DNA from: Eopsaltria australis
Taxonomy: Eukaryota > Chordata > Aves > Passeriformes > Petroicidae
NCBI GenBank assembly: GCA_034509425.1
Contig: JAVTVJ010001143.1
Span: 262,001 to 326,000 of the forward strand
Reading direction: 5' to 3'
DNA: 64,000 nucleotides
Below, one piece after another: positions 1-11,988 of the stretch. Each line of letters starts with the position of its first letter. Within the stretch, counting starts at the first letter, position 1. The translations under genes were made by a program, and so were the position numbers. Below the pieces are notes generated by a model. It saw nothing but the letters and a program-made list of their open reading frames with translations, had not been told where the DNA came from and made no database searches.

Positions 1-2739
1 TGTGCTTTCCTCTCGTCCTGGCCAACCCCAGCGGGACTCAGGGACAGCTCGGAGCCTGCACCTTCCCCGTCCTCCCCGCAGCCCCGCACGGCCCATGTGG
101 GGCAGGTTTCTGTCTGCTCGCCCTCTCGCTGGGTCTCGTCCATCGCTCCGAAACCTCCCGGGCGCTTCGATCGGCGCCGCTCTCGGCGCCCCGGGCCGGC
201 CTCTCCCGGGAGCGGCGCCGGCGGCTCCGGCCCTGCCCGGCCCCGAGGGGAGCCTGGCCCGGCCGGGGAGGGGCAGCCCGGGCCCCAGCCGAGCCCCGTG
301 ATGCTCTTTGGCTTTTCCAGCCGCTCCGAATCCCCGTCACTGCTTTACAGAGGTGCCTGAGGAGGCGGCCGAGGTCCCTTTGCTGAGCTGGGCAGGGACG
401 GGGCTTTCTCTGGCCCCGGTGCTCCAGCGAGGTCCCAGCTGGCCTCGGAGAGCAAAAATCCCATCCCTGGTGGGAGGGGAGGATGGGGAACATCCTTTCC
501 TCCCCCGGGAGCCGCAGTCCCTGCGGGGATGAGTAATCCCCTCGCTCCCTCCGCAGCTGTCCCGTCCCTGCGGGCTGCCAAAGGGATTCTCTGCACGCCG
601 GTGGCCCTGGAGCCACGGGGACCAGCAAAGCCAGGTCCAGACAGGATCCCTGCTCCCAGCCTGCATCCTGCCAGCTCTCCCACGCTCCCCTGGGAGGTCC
701 GGAGCTCCAGCTCCTCCTGGGAGGCTCTCGGGAGCTCCATGACACATCTGTCCCTCAGCAATGTCCTGCCTGACACATGTCCAGTGCTCCCGTCCCTCTG
801 CCCCAGCCAGGCCAAGGCTGATATCTGCGACAGGAGAGGGAAAGAGCCGGATCCAGCCCCTCCATCCCGGTGTGGATGTGTCCTTCCTGCTCAGCCCAGC
901 CCCTGCATTTCTCACCAGCCACTTTCTGGGCAGCTCCAGCACCTTCCTGCGGTGGCAGCTGGCACGGAGGGGCTGGAATTTCCTCCTCCTGCTTGGTCCG
1001 GGCCCAAAAGGCCTGGCTGACATTTTTAATTTGTTATTTTATTTAATTATTATTACTTTATTTGCATTTATTTGGCTTTCCAGCCAAGCTGTGGCCAGCG
1101 GGGCCGCTGGCATTTGTAGGGAATTAAACTGGACTTGCTGTGCCCGGGTTCTCCTCAATGAACCTCGGCCAGTCCAGACCTCCCTGAGCCTCACCTGAGG
1201 CTTGGGGCTGTGGTTCCTCACACAAAAATTATCATTATTGCCCTGTTTTTTATTTTTAAAACCCAGGATTAAAAACCTCTTTACAGCTGTGAGGCCTCGC
1301 AGGGCTCCTGCAGCTGATGCCAGCCAGGGGCCATTCCAGGGATATGGAAACCCTCTTGTCCCCAGGTTTTCCTCAGCACAGGCAGTGGGAAGCTGGGTTG
1401 GATCCTGGCTTCCAGTCCTTTCCTTCAGCCCCAATTCCTGTTTTTCTCTGAGCCCATCCCGAGCAGCTCCCTGTGCTGCTGAGGCAGAGATTCATTCCTC
1501 ATCTGGGACCTTTGGTCCCTTCTGGAGCAGCCCTGAGCTCCTCCTGACCCCGGGGGGGGGGTGAGGTTGGGGAGCAAAGGGTTAAATTCCCTCCCTCCAC
1601 CTGTATATTTTCCCAAGCCTTCCCACAGCAATCGGGAATGCAGGAAACGCTGCATTGAAGGGCTCTGAATTTGCCAAAACCGTGCCACGAGTGAAACCTT
1701 TAAAGCAAAGTTTATTTGTGAAGTTCCAGCCGGCTGAAGCATCTCCTGTGAAGGGCTTGAGTTCTTTAAACCCATCCCAGATTTTTTATTTTTTCCATCT
1801 CTGCCGTTTAAAGTGTCCGGGCTTGGGAAGAGGGAGAGGATTCATGCAGAGGGGCTTGGTTTTAATCTAATAAGGGTTTTATTCCCCCGTAGGCAAATGC
1901 TGGAGCTTTTCAAGGCACAGATCAACCCCGGGCTGGGTTACAGAGGGGCCTTTGAGTGGGATAATTTCAGCTTGTTTGGAATCTTGGGAGGGACCTGGGG
2001 GGCCTCAGCCATGGCCCAGCTGTGGCTGCCCAGCTCCGGAGGGTCTCAGCAGCCCCAAATCTGTGGGATGCTCTGTGGGATGCAGGTTTGGGATGCTGTG
2101 ATGGGATGCTGCAGTGGGATGCTGTTTTGGGATGCTGCGGTGGTCCAGGGCCATTCAAGGACCACGAGGTCCTTGGCCATTGACCCAGCCCAGCTCCAAG
2201 TGCTAATTAACAATTAACAAAGATCCTCAAACCCATCAAGGCTCCGTGGGGGTGTTTTATAACCTCTCTACTCCAGTGGCAGCCGCCGTGCCCCTCGTGC
2301 CAGGGGAGCACATTAAAACTTCTTAATTAGATATTAAAGAATTAATGATGTTTGTGTTTCTTGTGGCAGGGGGGAGCCGGGTGTTGGGTTTGGCTCCTGC
2401 CTCGGGGGCTCTGGGCATTCCCAGCTCGGAACCAGCCCCGTGTCCCGGTGCCTGCCCGGAGTGAGAGCGGAGCGTGTCCCGTCCTTATCCCGTCCTTATC
2501 CCGCCCTGGAGAGGCGGCAGCTCCTCCTGCCTACGTGAGCTCTGGCACACTCCCGCTCTCCTCGGCTCCCGGAGCCCTGGGGCAGGAGCCGGGATGGGAG
2601 CCGGGATGGCAGAGCCGTCACCCCCTGTCCCGGCAGCCCAGGAGCTCTGGAGGGGACAAGGAGAAGCTGCAACCCCGCGTTGTTCCCACCTTTGATGGGC
2701 TCATCTCTGCCTGGGGAAGTGCAGCCCCATGGCCAGGCT

Positions 2740-2820
2740 CCCATGGAATCACATCCCATGGAATCACATCCCATGGAACATCCCATGGAACATCCCATGG
2801 AACATCCCATGGAACATCCC
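2740..2820. repeat. CCCATGGAA tandem repeat
   Basis: Two 15-bp units (CCCATGGAATCACAT) followed by four 12-bp units (CCCATGGAACAT). Each unit contains an NcoI palindrome, CCATGG. Confidence 0.9.
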
Positions 2821-2890
2821 AGCCCCCCAGATCGCTGCTGCTCGGACCCAGTACCCGCAGGGACCCCGACTCGGGGAGCAGCACCAAAGT

Positions 2891-3055
2891 CAGCTCCAAA
2901 CCCAGCTCCAAGCCCAGCTCCAAGCCCAACTCCAAACCCAGCTCCAAGCCCAGCTCCAAACCCAGCTCAAGCCCAGCTCCAAGCCCAACTCCAAACCCAG
3001 CTCCAAGCCCAGCTCCAAACCCAGCTCAAGCCCAGCTCCAAGCCCAACTCCAAAC
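2891..3055. repeat. 12-bp minisatellite CCAAGCCCAGCT
   Basis: About 14 units alternating CCAAACCCAGCT, CCAAGCCCAGCT and CCAAGCCCAACT. Being a multiple of three, it leaves several frames open (Ser-Lys-Pro, Ala-Pro-Asn or Gln-Ala-Gln repeats), which are not genes. Confidence 0.9.
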
Positions 3056-3894
3056 GCGCTTCCCAAGGCGCTGGGTCAGCACGGCAGGGCTGGAGCCGGG
3101 GTTTGGCACTCCCTGCTCGGCTCCCTCGGGTTTATTCCAACCCCTCTAATCCCCCTGGGAGGAACCGGGGACGAAGCCAGGCCGGGAGCGCTGCAGGTGC
3201 TCCCCGGGCTCGGGGCAGCGGGGCCGGGCACCCGCGGTGGCAGCGGGCCACCGCAGCCTGGGTGGCCCTTTCTGGGGCGGTGATTAATGAGCGGTAATTG
3301 AGCTGAGGCTCAGCTGCCACCTGGGGAGGGGCAGGGACAGCGATAGGGGCGAGCTCGGCGTGTCTGGGTGCCACGGGCACGGCCCAGCCGGCCCGACCGG
3401 TCCGACCAGCCCGGCACGGTGCCCAATTTCGGCACCAGCCGCCCAGGGCTGGGCTCGCACCTCCTCCTCCTCCTCCCCTCGCCGCGTGCCCAGAGCCCCA
3501 GCGAGGTGCAGGAAAGGGGTTTGGTTTGGGGTTTCCTACAGGGAAAAGTGCAAAACCACCCCAAAACGCCGGCTCGGGTGAGGAGGGGAGCGCTGGCTCC
3601 TGGCGAGGTCCGGGGGGTGACGCTGGGTGGTGACTTGGACACAGCGGCGGAAAAAAGCTGGAACAAAGCTCTGTGCAGAGAACCCTGGGGACATTCCCTG
3701 GGGTGGGGATGAGCCCTGGCTCGGGAGGGGACACGGGGCTGTCCCAGCCTGGCACTGGAGCAGCACCCTGGGGCTCCTCGGGCATCGCTGGCACCGGGTG
3801 AGGCTGGGGGTGATGGGAAGGGGCACCTCAGCTTCTCCAGCCCTTTAAACCTCACCCTCAGCAATGCCAAGGCCAGGAACCTACTTTACACTCA

Positions 3895-4450
3895 CTAAAA
3901 AAATGGAATTAAATTACATTAAAAGGCTGATCTCCTATAAAAGGGGATTTAGAAAAGCCACCAGCTGGCGCACCCAGGAGCAGGGGTGGAAGACGGCAAT
4001 AAAATCGTCTCTTTAGGCAACCTCCACAAAGCTGGAGATGATTTAGAGGGTTGGAAATGTGTCTCAGCTTCCCCCAAAAAGGACTCCGAGAGGTACGTGG
4101 GTGCCTGCATGTGCTGAGCGACCCCGCTTCCTCTCCATGGATAAGAAAATTAATAATTAAAATCCCCCTTGAAGAAAATTCCTGCAGCCTTTTCCACCCG
4201 TTTCTTCTCCCCCCACGTGGATTATCTCCTCTGGTTCCAAAGCCACGAGAAAATATCATCATATTTTTAAACCCAAACCTCAAGGCAAATAAAGGAAAGG
4301 GTTTGGATCTGCACCCAGCCCTCGCCACTTCTATCAGGGAGAAAAACGCCGGCGCAGTTCCCTGCCGATATAAGATAGAAAGGTGGAGAACATTTTTTAA
4401 ATGTTCTGAAAACATTCCATCATCTATAGGAATCAAAGCCCCATTGAAAG
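3895..4450. promoter_or_regulatory. Unique AT-rich island, candidate conserved element
   Basis: Non-repetitive, balanced AT-rich sequence in GC-rich surroundings, with TAAATTACATTAAAAGG and GATATAAGATAGAAAGG segments. No coding signal. Candidate regulatory element or UTR of a neighbour; conservation untested. Confidence 0.3.
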
Positions 4451-5091
4451 CTACAGAACCCCTCACATTCGAGGGTTTTAATGAAAACCAAATTTTTTTT
4501 CAGGCCCTGTGTTTTTCTTTGCGAGGATTTCCAGGGGAATACAACTGGAGCAGGGGGCGGACGTGGGGAACTTGGCTGGAGTTCCTCCTGCCCCAATAGG
4601 GCTTTCACTGTGGGGCTTTTTAAAAAATGGTTTAAAGATAATATGGCCTCGTATTTTTGGACTTGTCAAAGTGCTCCGGGATCAGCGCTGGGTTATTTTC
4701 CACTGGAAAATGAATGATGGAGCAGGGGCAGGAGGGGAGTTGGGGGTCTTGGGCGCTTGCCATGAGAGGAGGGCTCCCGAGGTCGGGCTGCCAGGCTGTG
4801 GGCAGGAAAGCAAAGCCCAAATCCTGGGCTTCATCTTTAATGGGCAAACCTCCTGCCTTCCGTGCCAGGGAAAAACATCCCCCGAGCTGCGAACTGCCCG
4901 GCCCCGGGAGCGGAAACCTCTGCCCACCCTCCTCGGGAAGCAGCAGGGGTTGTGTCCCCGTGACAAAAATCCGGCATAAAAACCCCCGGTGCTTTGGGTC
5001 AGCTGAAAGGCTGCTGGTAACAAACAGCTCTTTGGTTTTTGGGTTTGTTTTTCCCGTTCCTTTTAGTCCATCCCCACGTGGAAGTGTCACC

Positions 5092-5218
5092 ATGAGGACG
5101 AGGATGAGGAGATGAGGATGAGGAGATGAGGATGGAGATGAGGATGGGGAGATGAGGATGGGGAGATGAGGAGATGAGGATGGGGAGATGAGGATGGAGA
5201 TGAGGATGAGGAGAGGAG
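5092..5218. repeat. GATGAGGATGGGGA repeat
   Basis: Purine-rich GATGAGGA/GATGGGGA units, about 125 bp, degenerate, period 6 to 14. Confidence 0.85.
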
Positions 5219-6076
5219 GGGTCGGCAGAGATCTCCACCAGCCCCATCCCACAGCAAGGACCTTCCCTCGGGTCACCAGTGCCACCAAACCCCCTGGAGT
5301 CTCTCCATGCCCGGAGGGGTCCCCGCTGGGGCTCGGGTGAGGTTCTGTTGGCCACTGTCCTGGTTTGGGGTAAATTTTAGGGGGAAAAATTTGGCGGGGA
5401 CAGCGTGTTGTACCACACAGGTCCGAGGCAGCACAAGGGAGGGGTGCAGGGAGCCCCAAAAACTCCCAGTGGCAGCCGGGACAGCCTGGGGACCCCCAGG
5501 ATTCGTAGGAACATTTAATCCCCTCGTTAACGTCCCCCATTAGAACAATCCATTCTTTCACTCCTGCTTATACACCCAACTTTGCTTTACAGCTCATTTC
5601 ATTTATGACTGAGAAATGAAATTACTGTATCGATTTCATGGCAGACAGCGAAAAAAAACCCTGGGTGTTCCCGCTCGTAATAAACCCACCGGGCCCAAAG
5701 ACAAACAGCAAAACTGCCAAGGGGGGGTCTGGGCTGCAGCCACGCCGGGGACACACCGGGAACAGCACCGGGAGCTGCACCGGGGCCGCCCTCCGGAGCC
5801 AAACCCAGCTCTGCTACGGTTGTTTTCCTGCCCGAATTCAAACCCTCGCTGTGTATGTTTGCAGGGACCCGGGGGCTTTGCAAATCGCAGGGACGGAAAG
5901 GAAATACTGCGCCTGGTAGCGCTGGTGTGAAATATCCCTCCTGGAGCGCCGCCAGAGCCCGGCCGGGGCTGGCGAAGGGGCTCCCGGCAGCTCCGCAGGG
6001 GGATCACGGAGCGACCGGGCCGTGATGGGGACCCCGAGCTGATCCTTGACCGCCCACCCCATCGGCACCGCGGGGT

Positions 6077-6214
6077 GGGTGCTCACAGAGCCGGGATTTG
6101 GGTGCTCACAGAGCCGGGATTTGGGTGCTCACAGGGCCGGGATTTGGGTGCTCACAGAGCCGGGATTTGGGTGCTCACAGGGCCGGGATTTGGGTGATTG
6201 TAGAACCTGGATTT
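6077..6214. repeat. 23-bp minisatellite
   Basis: Five nearly perfect copies of GGGTGCTCACAGAGCCGGGATTT at 6077, 6100, 6123, 6146 and 6169, plus a decayed sixth. Confidence 0.9.
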
Positions 6215-6569
6215 GGGTCATCCAGCCCCAAAACTCCTGGGGTTTCCTTTCTCTGCTGCTCTGCTGCACGGCGGTGTTTTGGGCAGGAGCTCAGGGCAGC
6301 ACCCGCTGCTCCCAGCACTCTCCTGATTTCCCGGTGCCATCCCAGGGATGGTTTGGGTGCCCAACCAAGAGAGCCGTGGCTTTTCCAGCCCCACCGGGAT
6401 GAAGGCACACGGTGCTGCCTGCCAGGAGCCCAGGGAACATCACCGACACCCCTGGCAGCCGTGCGAGCGCCCTGCCCGACCCTCGGGGGCTGCAGCAGCG
6501 GGGGGAAAGCTCCCAACCCGCTCCCCAGGCGGATCCCGCCCCGCCAGAGCCGAGCTTCCCGGGGGGGGA

Positions 6570-6753
6570 GCGACACATCCCGGGGGCAGCGACACATCCG
6601 GGGGCAGCGACACATCCCGGGGGCAGCGACACATCCGGGGGCAGCGGAGCATCCCGAGGGGAGCGGCGCATCCCGCGGGGAGCGACACATCCCGACACAT
6701 CCCGACACATCCCGGGGAGAGGGGAGCATCCCGAGGGGAGCGGCGCATCCCGG
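6570..6753. repeat. AGCGACACATCCCGGGGGC repeat
   Basis: Units of about 17-20 bp with ACACATCC or GGCGCATCC cores, about ten copies, GC-rich. Confidence 0.85.
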
Positions 6754-7029
6754 GAGGAGCCGCCGGCCGGGGGTGCCCGGGTGGGGCCGGCGGGAGGCTC
6801 CGGGAGCTGCGGGTGCTGCGGGTGCCTCCGGGAGGCTCCGGGAGGCTCCGGGAGCCGCCGGGCGCGCGTCCCCCGCCACGCGGACCTGCCCCGTCACGCG
6901 TGAGCCCGGCCCACGCAGCAGGTGCCCGCCCGGGGCGCTCACCTGGGGGATGCTCCGGGACGGCCCCGCGCACTCACACACGGGACGCGGCCCCGGCTCC
7001 CCTGCCCGCCCCTCCTGCCCTAATTAGAG

Positions 7030-7390
7030 CCCGCTATCGGCCCATCTAACGCAATCCCAGGGTTAATGAGGCCTCGCTCTGCACCGTGCCCTGCCCCGGC
7101 GCTTTGAAGTGGAGCAGCGCTCAGGGCCGGGTGTCTGACAGCGGCGCGATCCCGGCGCTGCGTCGTTTAACAGCGTTTTCAGCTTCTGTGGGCTAAGCCA
7201 AGAATAAAGACTCACATGAGCCTATTTTAATTTAAACTCTTCTGATCTCCCGGCCCAGCCCAGCCTCTGCACAAGAAAACACCTTCTCTGCATCCCAGGC
7301 TACTGCTGGCAGGAATTAACAGTTACACGGGGGCCTTGCTTTGCATGGACTAAATAAAAATAAAACGTGTGATTAAATCACAGAACAGCG
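7030..7390. promoter_or_regulatory. Unique island, candidate conserved element
   Basis: Non-repetitive segment with homeobox-type TAATTAG, GTTAATGAGG and an AT-rich GCCTATTTTAATTTAAAC core, flanked by minisatellites. No coding signal. Confidence 0.3.
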
Positions 7391-10376
7391 CACGAGGTGC
7401 TTGCTGAGGCTTTCAAGATGCGGTTTTTGGGGCTGCCAGCACCGGGATGCAGGTTCAGGTGCCATCAGGAGGTGACACGGCCCTGCTTGGTGGCATCTCT
7501 GATGTGGTTCAGGGCTGGAGGGTGGTGTCAGGACAGGCTGCAGCTGGGGAGAAGGAGCTCCCTGAAAAGTGAAATATCCTGAACTAAACAGCTCCTGTGA
7601 CCTTGGAAAGATGTTTTTATTGGGTTGGGTTTGTATTGCACCAAACTGGAGAAATTCTGAGTTACCAGGAATGAAGGATTGGGGTGGCTTTTTGGGGTTT
7701 TATACTTCGGGCACTGGACCAGCCCTCCAAGCCCTCTCCCAGCTGCCATCCTCTCCCAGCCAGCGCTGAAGGAACAGCCAGCTGGGGATCCCTGGCCATG
7801 GATTTGCCCTTTATGGGTCCTGGGTTAGCAGCTCCTGCCTTCTCCGAGCAGTGGGAATGGCACCAGTCACTTCCAAAGGGTGGGAAGGGGACAGAGCCCA
7901 GCGAGCCCAGGCCGAGGGGAGCAGCGAGTTTTGAAGAGAAGCAAAAAGTCTCGTTTTTGTGCCAGTCTGGAAATTAAACGGAGGAGAAAAAAAAACCCCC
8001 AACCACTCCTCTATATAAAATCCATGTATTTAAATGTATATAAATATATCTCTCCCCCAAGGCGCGAGGTCCCGCTGAGTAAGTGGATGTGAATGACGTG
8101 TAACCCAACACTTGCCCAGACACCCTAATGAATTTTCCATGTTTTCCATCATTTAGTTTCTAAATAGGCAGCATTCACAAAAACACCCACCCCAAGCCCG
8201 CAAACCCCCCATCCTTTCCAGCAGGAAGGCCCTGCAGGAGGATTAACCCCCCGTGGATGCCCACGGAGATGATGCCAGAGTGGGAACCTCGCTCTGCTCC
8301 AGCTGGGTGCCCACACGGGTGATTTTTTGCGGGTTCAGGGGGTCCCTGGGGGTGCTGGATGGGTGCTCTGCACCTCTCAGGGCCATCTGGTTCCGTTTCA
8401 GAGGAACAGGATTTAATTCCTGTTTCAGAGGAACAGAATTGGGCCTTAATGATGCTGATTGCTCGTTTGGGCACGGCTCGTTAAGGGCTTGATGTGGGCA
8501 AGGCAAGAGCCAGAATCCTCCCCCTGTAATTCTGTGTAGCCCCAGATTTTGTGCAAGTTAAAAGATTATTTACCAAGGCAGTCTGGACACAACAGGGTCG
8601 TTAAAACAGAGGCTGGGCTTTAGAGTTTGGGCTGGAACGAGAATGTAACAAGCTTGCTGCTGAGACTTTTGTTAGCTCTGATCTCAAAGGAAATAGTCTT
8701 CATTTTTCCTAGGAGATTTTTTAGTCCAAACTCCACGCAATTTAATATCTGAATGCTCAAAAAATAACTTTCCAAGCTCCAGCTATTTTTCCCCCCCTTT
8801 CAGTTTTCTGTTGCAAAAGAAAACCCAAACATTCCTGCTCTGACTGCCCCACGCTGTTGCTCCAGCCCTGTTTTTCAGCATCCCCCTGGAACAGTGGGGA
8901 GCCCTCAGAATTTTGGGAGCCTTTGGGAGAGGCTGATGCACCCTACACCCCCACACTGCCGTGCTGGAGTCCAGATTTCCCATTTAAATTCAATAAATTG
9001 GGCAAAACTTGTGTGGAAGCACGGTTCAGCAGCAGCACGTTGGATGCTGTGCAGGGTAGGTGGCCCAGGTAAAAATATCCAACATAAAAGATCACCCGTA
9101 TGAAAATATCACCTATATAATAACAAAAATCCTAATAATATCCATATAAAAATAATGCCCATATAAAAATCACACCTCTCTGGCCCTCAGGTGCTGGGCA
9201 CAGTCAGCACCATCAGCTCCCTGGGCCTCCCATCAGGATTTTAGGTGCTGCTGTCCCCTGGCACTGCTTTGGTCCAGCACATCCTCATCCCCTCCATGGG
9301 CATCAGCACAAAATCCGCTTGAACCCCATGGATTTATGTCAGGACAATAAAATCCTTTTATTTATCCTCTTATTCCTCCCCTTTCCTTCTCCTTCTCTCT
9401 TCCCACTGCAGCTCCGACCGAGGCTGCGAGAAAAGCACGGATCCTCTTGGAACAGAAAGTTCCTGTAAATAACAGCTACACCTCGGGGTGTTTCCTCTCC
9501 CGGTAGCTGCGAAGAAAAGGCAGCTATGTCTCGAGTTTTCCTTGGAACACATTCCCGCTGGCCAGGGCTGTGGAGCCAGCTACCAGCATTTATTGTGGTT
9601 TGGTTTGGGCTTTTCCTAAGGTTTTTTTTTAATTTTTTTTTTTCTCTTTCCACGCAAACGCCGCTGTGGGCTACGCTCACGGGGATGCTGCAGAGGGGAG
9701 GCAGAGTTTTGGGAAAGGCCCCGGCGCTCCTTCCCCGGGCTCATGAATAATTCTGGCGCTGAGTTCCCCGGCTCCTCGGGAGCCCCGGCCCGCAGAGCCT
9801 TGGCAGCGGATCCCATTGTGGGCTGGGATCTTTTTATTTTTGTCTTTTTAGCTGTCATTTGGGCTCTGGAGGCGAGCGCTGAGTGCTGAGGGGTCTGGGC
9901 TCGCACCGCCCGGGAGTTTGGGTCCTGCTGGAGATTTGTGAGGAGATTTTGCTGCTCGGGACGGCGCTGACAGGAGCAGGGCAGGGAGGGGAGGGGATGC
10001 TGGGCTGAGATGCTGGGCTGAGATGCAGCGATCACCCCCGCCAGGGCTGCCCCGGGCACGGGGAGCGCTCCGGACCCCTCCGGAGAGGTTTAAAGGGGTT
10101 TTCAGGGAGCTCAGGTCCTCCCACACCATCCCATCCCCGCCTCCCTCCCCCGGACACCCCTGTGGTGCCAAAGTGAGGCCGAGAGCAGCCCCCAAACACC
10201 GGATCTGGCAGCGGGGTGCTCTGAACGAGCCGAAAATCAGAGCCTGGAGAAGGAGCAGCAACTTTCCTCCGCACCGGGGCAGAGAAGGAGCAGCGGGAGG
10301 AGCCTCCCCCTGCCCCGGGCACGGACCCCGGCGAGAAGTGACAGGCGGGAGGCAGCGGGGCCATTGTAACCATTCG

Positions 10377-10382
10377 TTTATT
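10377..10382 (-). terminator. RUNX3: Probable RUNX3 poly(A) signal
   Basis: TTTATT on the plus strand gives AATAAA on the gene strand (CAATAAACG context), 3.1 kb after the stop. Cleavage is expected near 10355-10365. Another AATAAA at 11136-11131 could give a shorter UTR that keeps only the upstream miR-130-type site. Confidence 0.55.
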
Positions 10383-11015
10383 GTTCCACATGGCATTGAC
10401 AGGATTACACGGCGGCCCGAGGCCACGGCCACGGCCAGCGGAGCAGAAACGACCCCATACCAGAAAAGCAGAATTGTCCCCGAGTCGCGGCTCTGTCCCC
10501 ACGCCAGGGAAGCCAAAGAGGGGAGACTCCTCCAGGCACAGCTTCCCCAGTGACTTCTCCAGGAGCGGACCCTCCTCTTCCTCTCCCCCTCCCCACCTCC
10601 CCCCTCCCCAGTGACAAGTGCTACAGGTTCAAAATCGGGCTACATATTAAATATAGGGCATTACCTTCAAGTAGGGCTGGGGTGTTACACAAATAACCAC
10701 ATTTTTTGGTATCACTAGCATTTTTTTTTAATGTCCATCGTGAGACATCATTAAAAAACCCAACAACTTTAGCCTTCTTTATCTACAAAGATCTCTGATC
10801 TCATCTCCTTAGTCTGGTGTTCTTTTACCCTGCACATACAAGTATTAGAAGCATTATTAAGAATCGTATCCTTCAACACATTTAAGAATTATATTATTAT
10901 AACAAATAAGACCAAAAATTAGATTTTATAGTTAAATATTCTGTGAGCCAGACAAAGGGGCTTTACTGTACAAGCGATTGTGCATTTTTTCTTTTAAAAA
11001 AAAAAAAGCAAATTA

Positions 11016-11023
11016 TAGTGCAA
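11016..11023 (-). promoter_or_regulatory. Candidate miR-130/301/454 target site (distal)
   Basis: The gene strand reads TTGCACTA, a perfect seed match plus A at position 1 (8-mer) for the miR-130/301/454 family. It lies in the unique AT-rich part of the inferred RUNX3 3' UTR. RUNX3 is a reported target of this family in mammals. Confidence 0.5.
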
Positions 11024-11348
11024 AGCAAAAAACATTGGCCTGTCTCGTGACCATTTGCATACAACAGAGGTGCTTCTATTTACACCTTCACATGACAATA
11101 TGTCATAAAAACAACATCGTTGCCATTCTTTTTATTATTTTTTCTCTTTTAAAACTCACTACAAACAGTCTTAAATTAACCTACAGCTACGAATGCCTTG
11201 TTTCCTTTGTGCTTTCAACCAGTGGGATGGGATGACAAATGTAAAAAGGCATCAAAACACAGGCTGCCCTGTCCAGCTCCAGAGCCGGCGGGCGCCGGCG
11301 CTAAGGCAAGTGGAGGTTGCAGTTTTGCTGGGGTAAGGCTTTTTTAAA

Positions 11349-11360
11349 AAATTATTATTA

Positions 11361-11395
<35 letters not shown>

Positions 11396-11396
11396 G
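11349..11396. repeat. (ATT)n microsatellite in the 3' UTR
   Basis: About 48 bp of ATT units with one ATC interruption; on the gene strand AAT repeats. Confidence 0.9.
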
Positions 11397-11487
11397 AAAA
11401 GAGTTGTTCTTCGTTGCTTGTGGAGCTCTGAGTGGTCATGGCAGCTCTCCAGGGCAGGCGGGATGTGCTGCTCCAGCCTGGCCGTGG

Positions 11488-11495
11488 TAGTGCAA
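11488..11495 (-). promoter_or_regulatory. Candidate miR-130/301/454 target site (proximal)
   Basis: A second TTGCACTA on the gene strand, 470 nt upstream in the transcript from the other copy. A pair of identical 8-mers within 0.5 kb is unlikely to be chance alone, but binding is not shown. Confidence 0.5.
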
Positions 11496-11711
11496 TCCCA
11501 GCGCTCTGTGCTGGGGGTGACAGGCTGCCAGCTGGGAGCAGGTGACAAGGCTGGGACGGTGTGACTGAGGCACAGGGGGCAGCTCTGGGGGTGCAATTTT
11601 CTTGTGATTATGGGAAAAATGGAAAAAGAAAGGTGGTACTGGTGGCACTGGGGCTGGGACTGTCCCCTGGCTGTGGGGAGGGCTCTGCAGGGCAGTGGGG
11701 ACTGCAGTTAT

Positions 11712-11988
11712 GGATCCCCAGGAATGTCTGTGCTCCCCCGGCCCTGGATCCCCAGGAATCTGTCTGTGCTCCCCCAGCCCTGGATCCCCAGGAATCTGTG
11801 CTCCCCCAGCCCTGGATCCCCAGGAATCTGTCTGTGTTCTCCCAGCCCTGGATCCCCAGGAATCTGTCTGTGCTCTCCCAGCCCTGGATCCCCAGGAATC
11901 TGTCTATGCTCTCCCAGCCCTGGATCCCCAGGAATCTGTGTTCTCCCAGCCCTGGATCCCCAGGAATCTGTCTGTGCTCTCCCAGCAC
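11712..11988. repeat. 36-bp minisatellite in RUNX3 3' UTR
   Basis: Eight copies of a unit starting GGATCCCCAGGAATCTGTCT and ending TCTCCCAGCCCT. Full units are 36 bp and some lack CTGT (32 bp). Every unit carries a BamHI site. CCTGG/CCAGG pairs within a unit can form a small hairpin on the transcript. Confidence 0.9.

Larger units (their letters stand above)
1..10359. other. Downstream flank of RUNX3, no gene recognised
   Basis: No exon with family-level similarity was recognised on either strand; the open frames are proline/serine-rich GC shadows. In human the next gene on this side is CLIC4, but none of its coding sequence was recognised. The stretch holds several minisatellites (listed separately) and AT-rich unique islands at 3895-4450, 7030-7390 and 8520-8770. 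It also has an AT-rich, repeat-like patch with ATATAAAAAT-type units (9075-9175) and a short duplicated TTTCAGAGGAACAG motif at 8396-8440. Confidence 0.6.

Noticed and set aside
2352..3297. Pro/Ser/Lys repeat proteins of 184-265 codons
   Set aside because: Frames held open by the 12-bp minisatellite; three overlapping frames are equally open.
6098..7049. Several 160-310-codon frames rich in Gly/Arg/Pro
   Set aside because: Repeat- and GC-driven frames with no domain and mutually overlapping on both strands.
1..10359. Search for coding exons of CLIC4 or another neighbouring gene downstream of RUNX3
   Set aside because: No segment translated to a recognisable family member with splice sites; neighbours probably lie outside the window.
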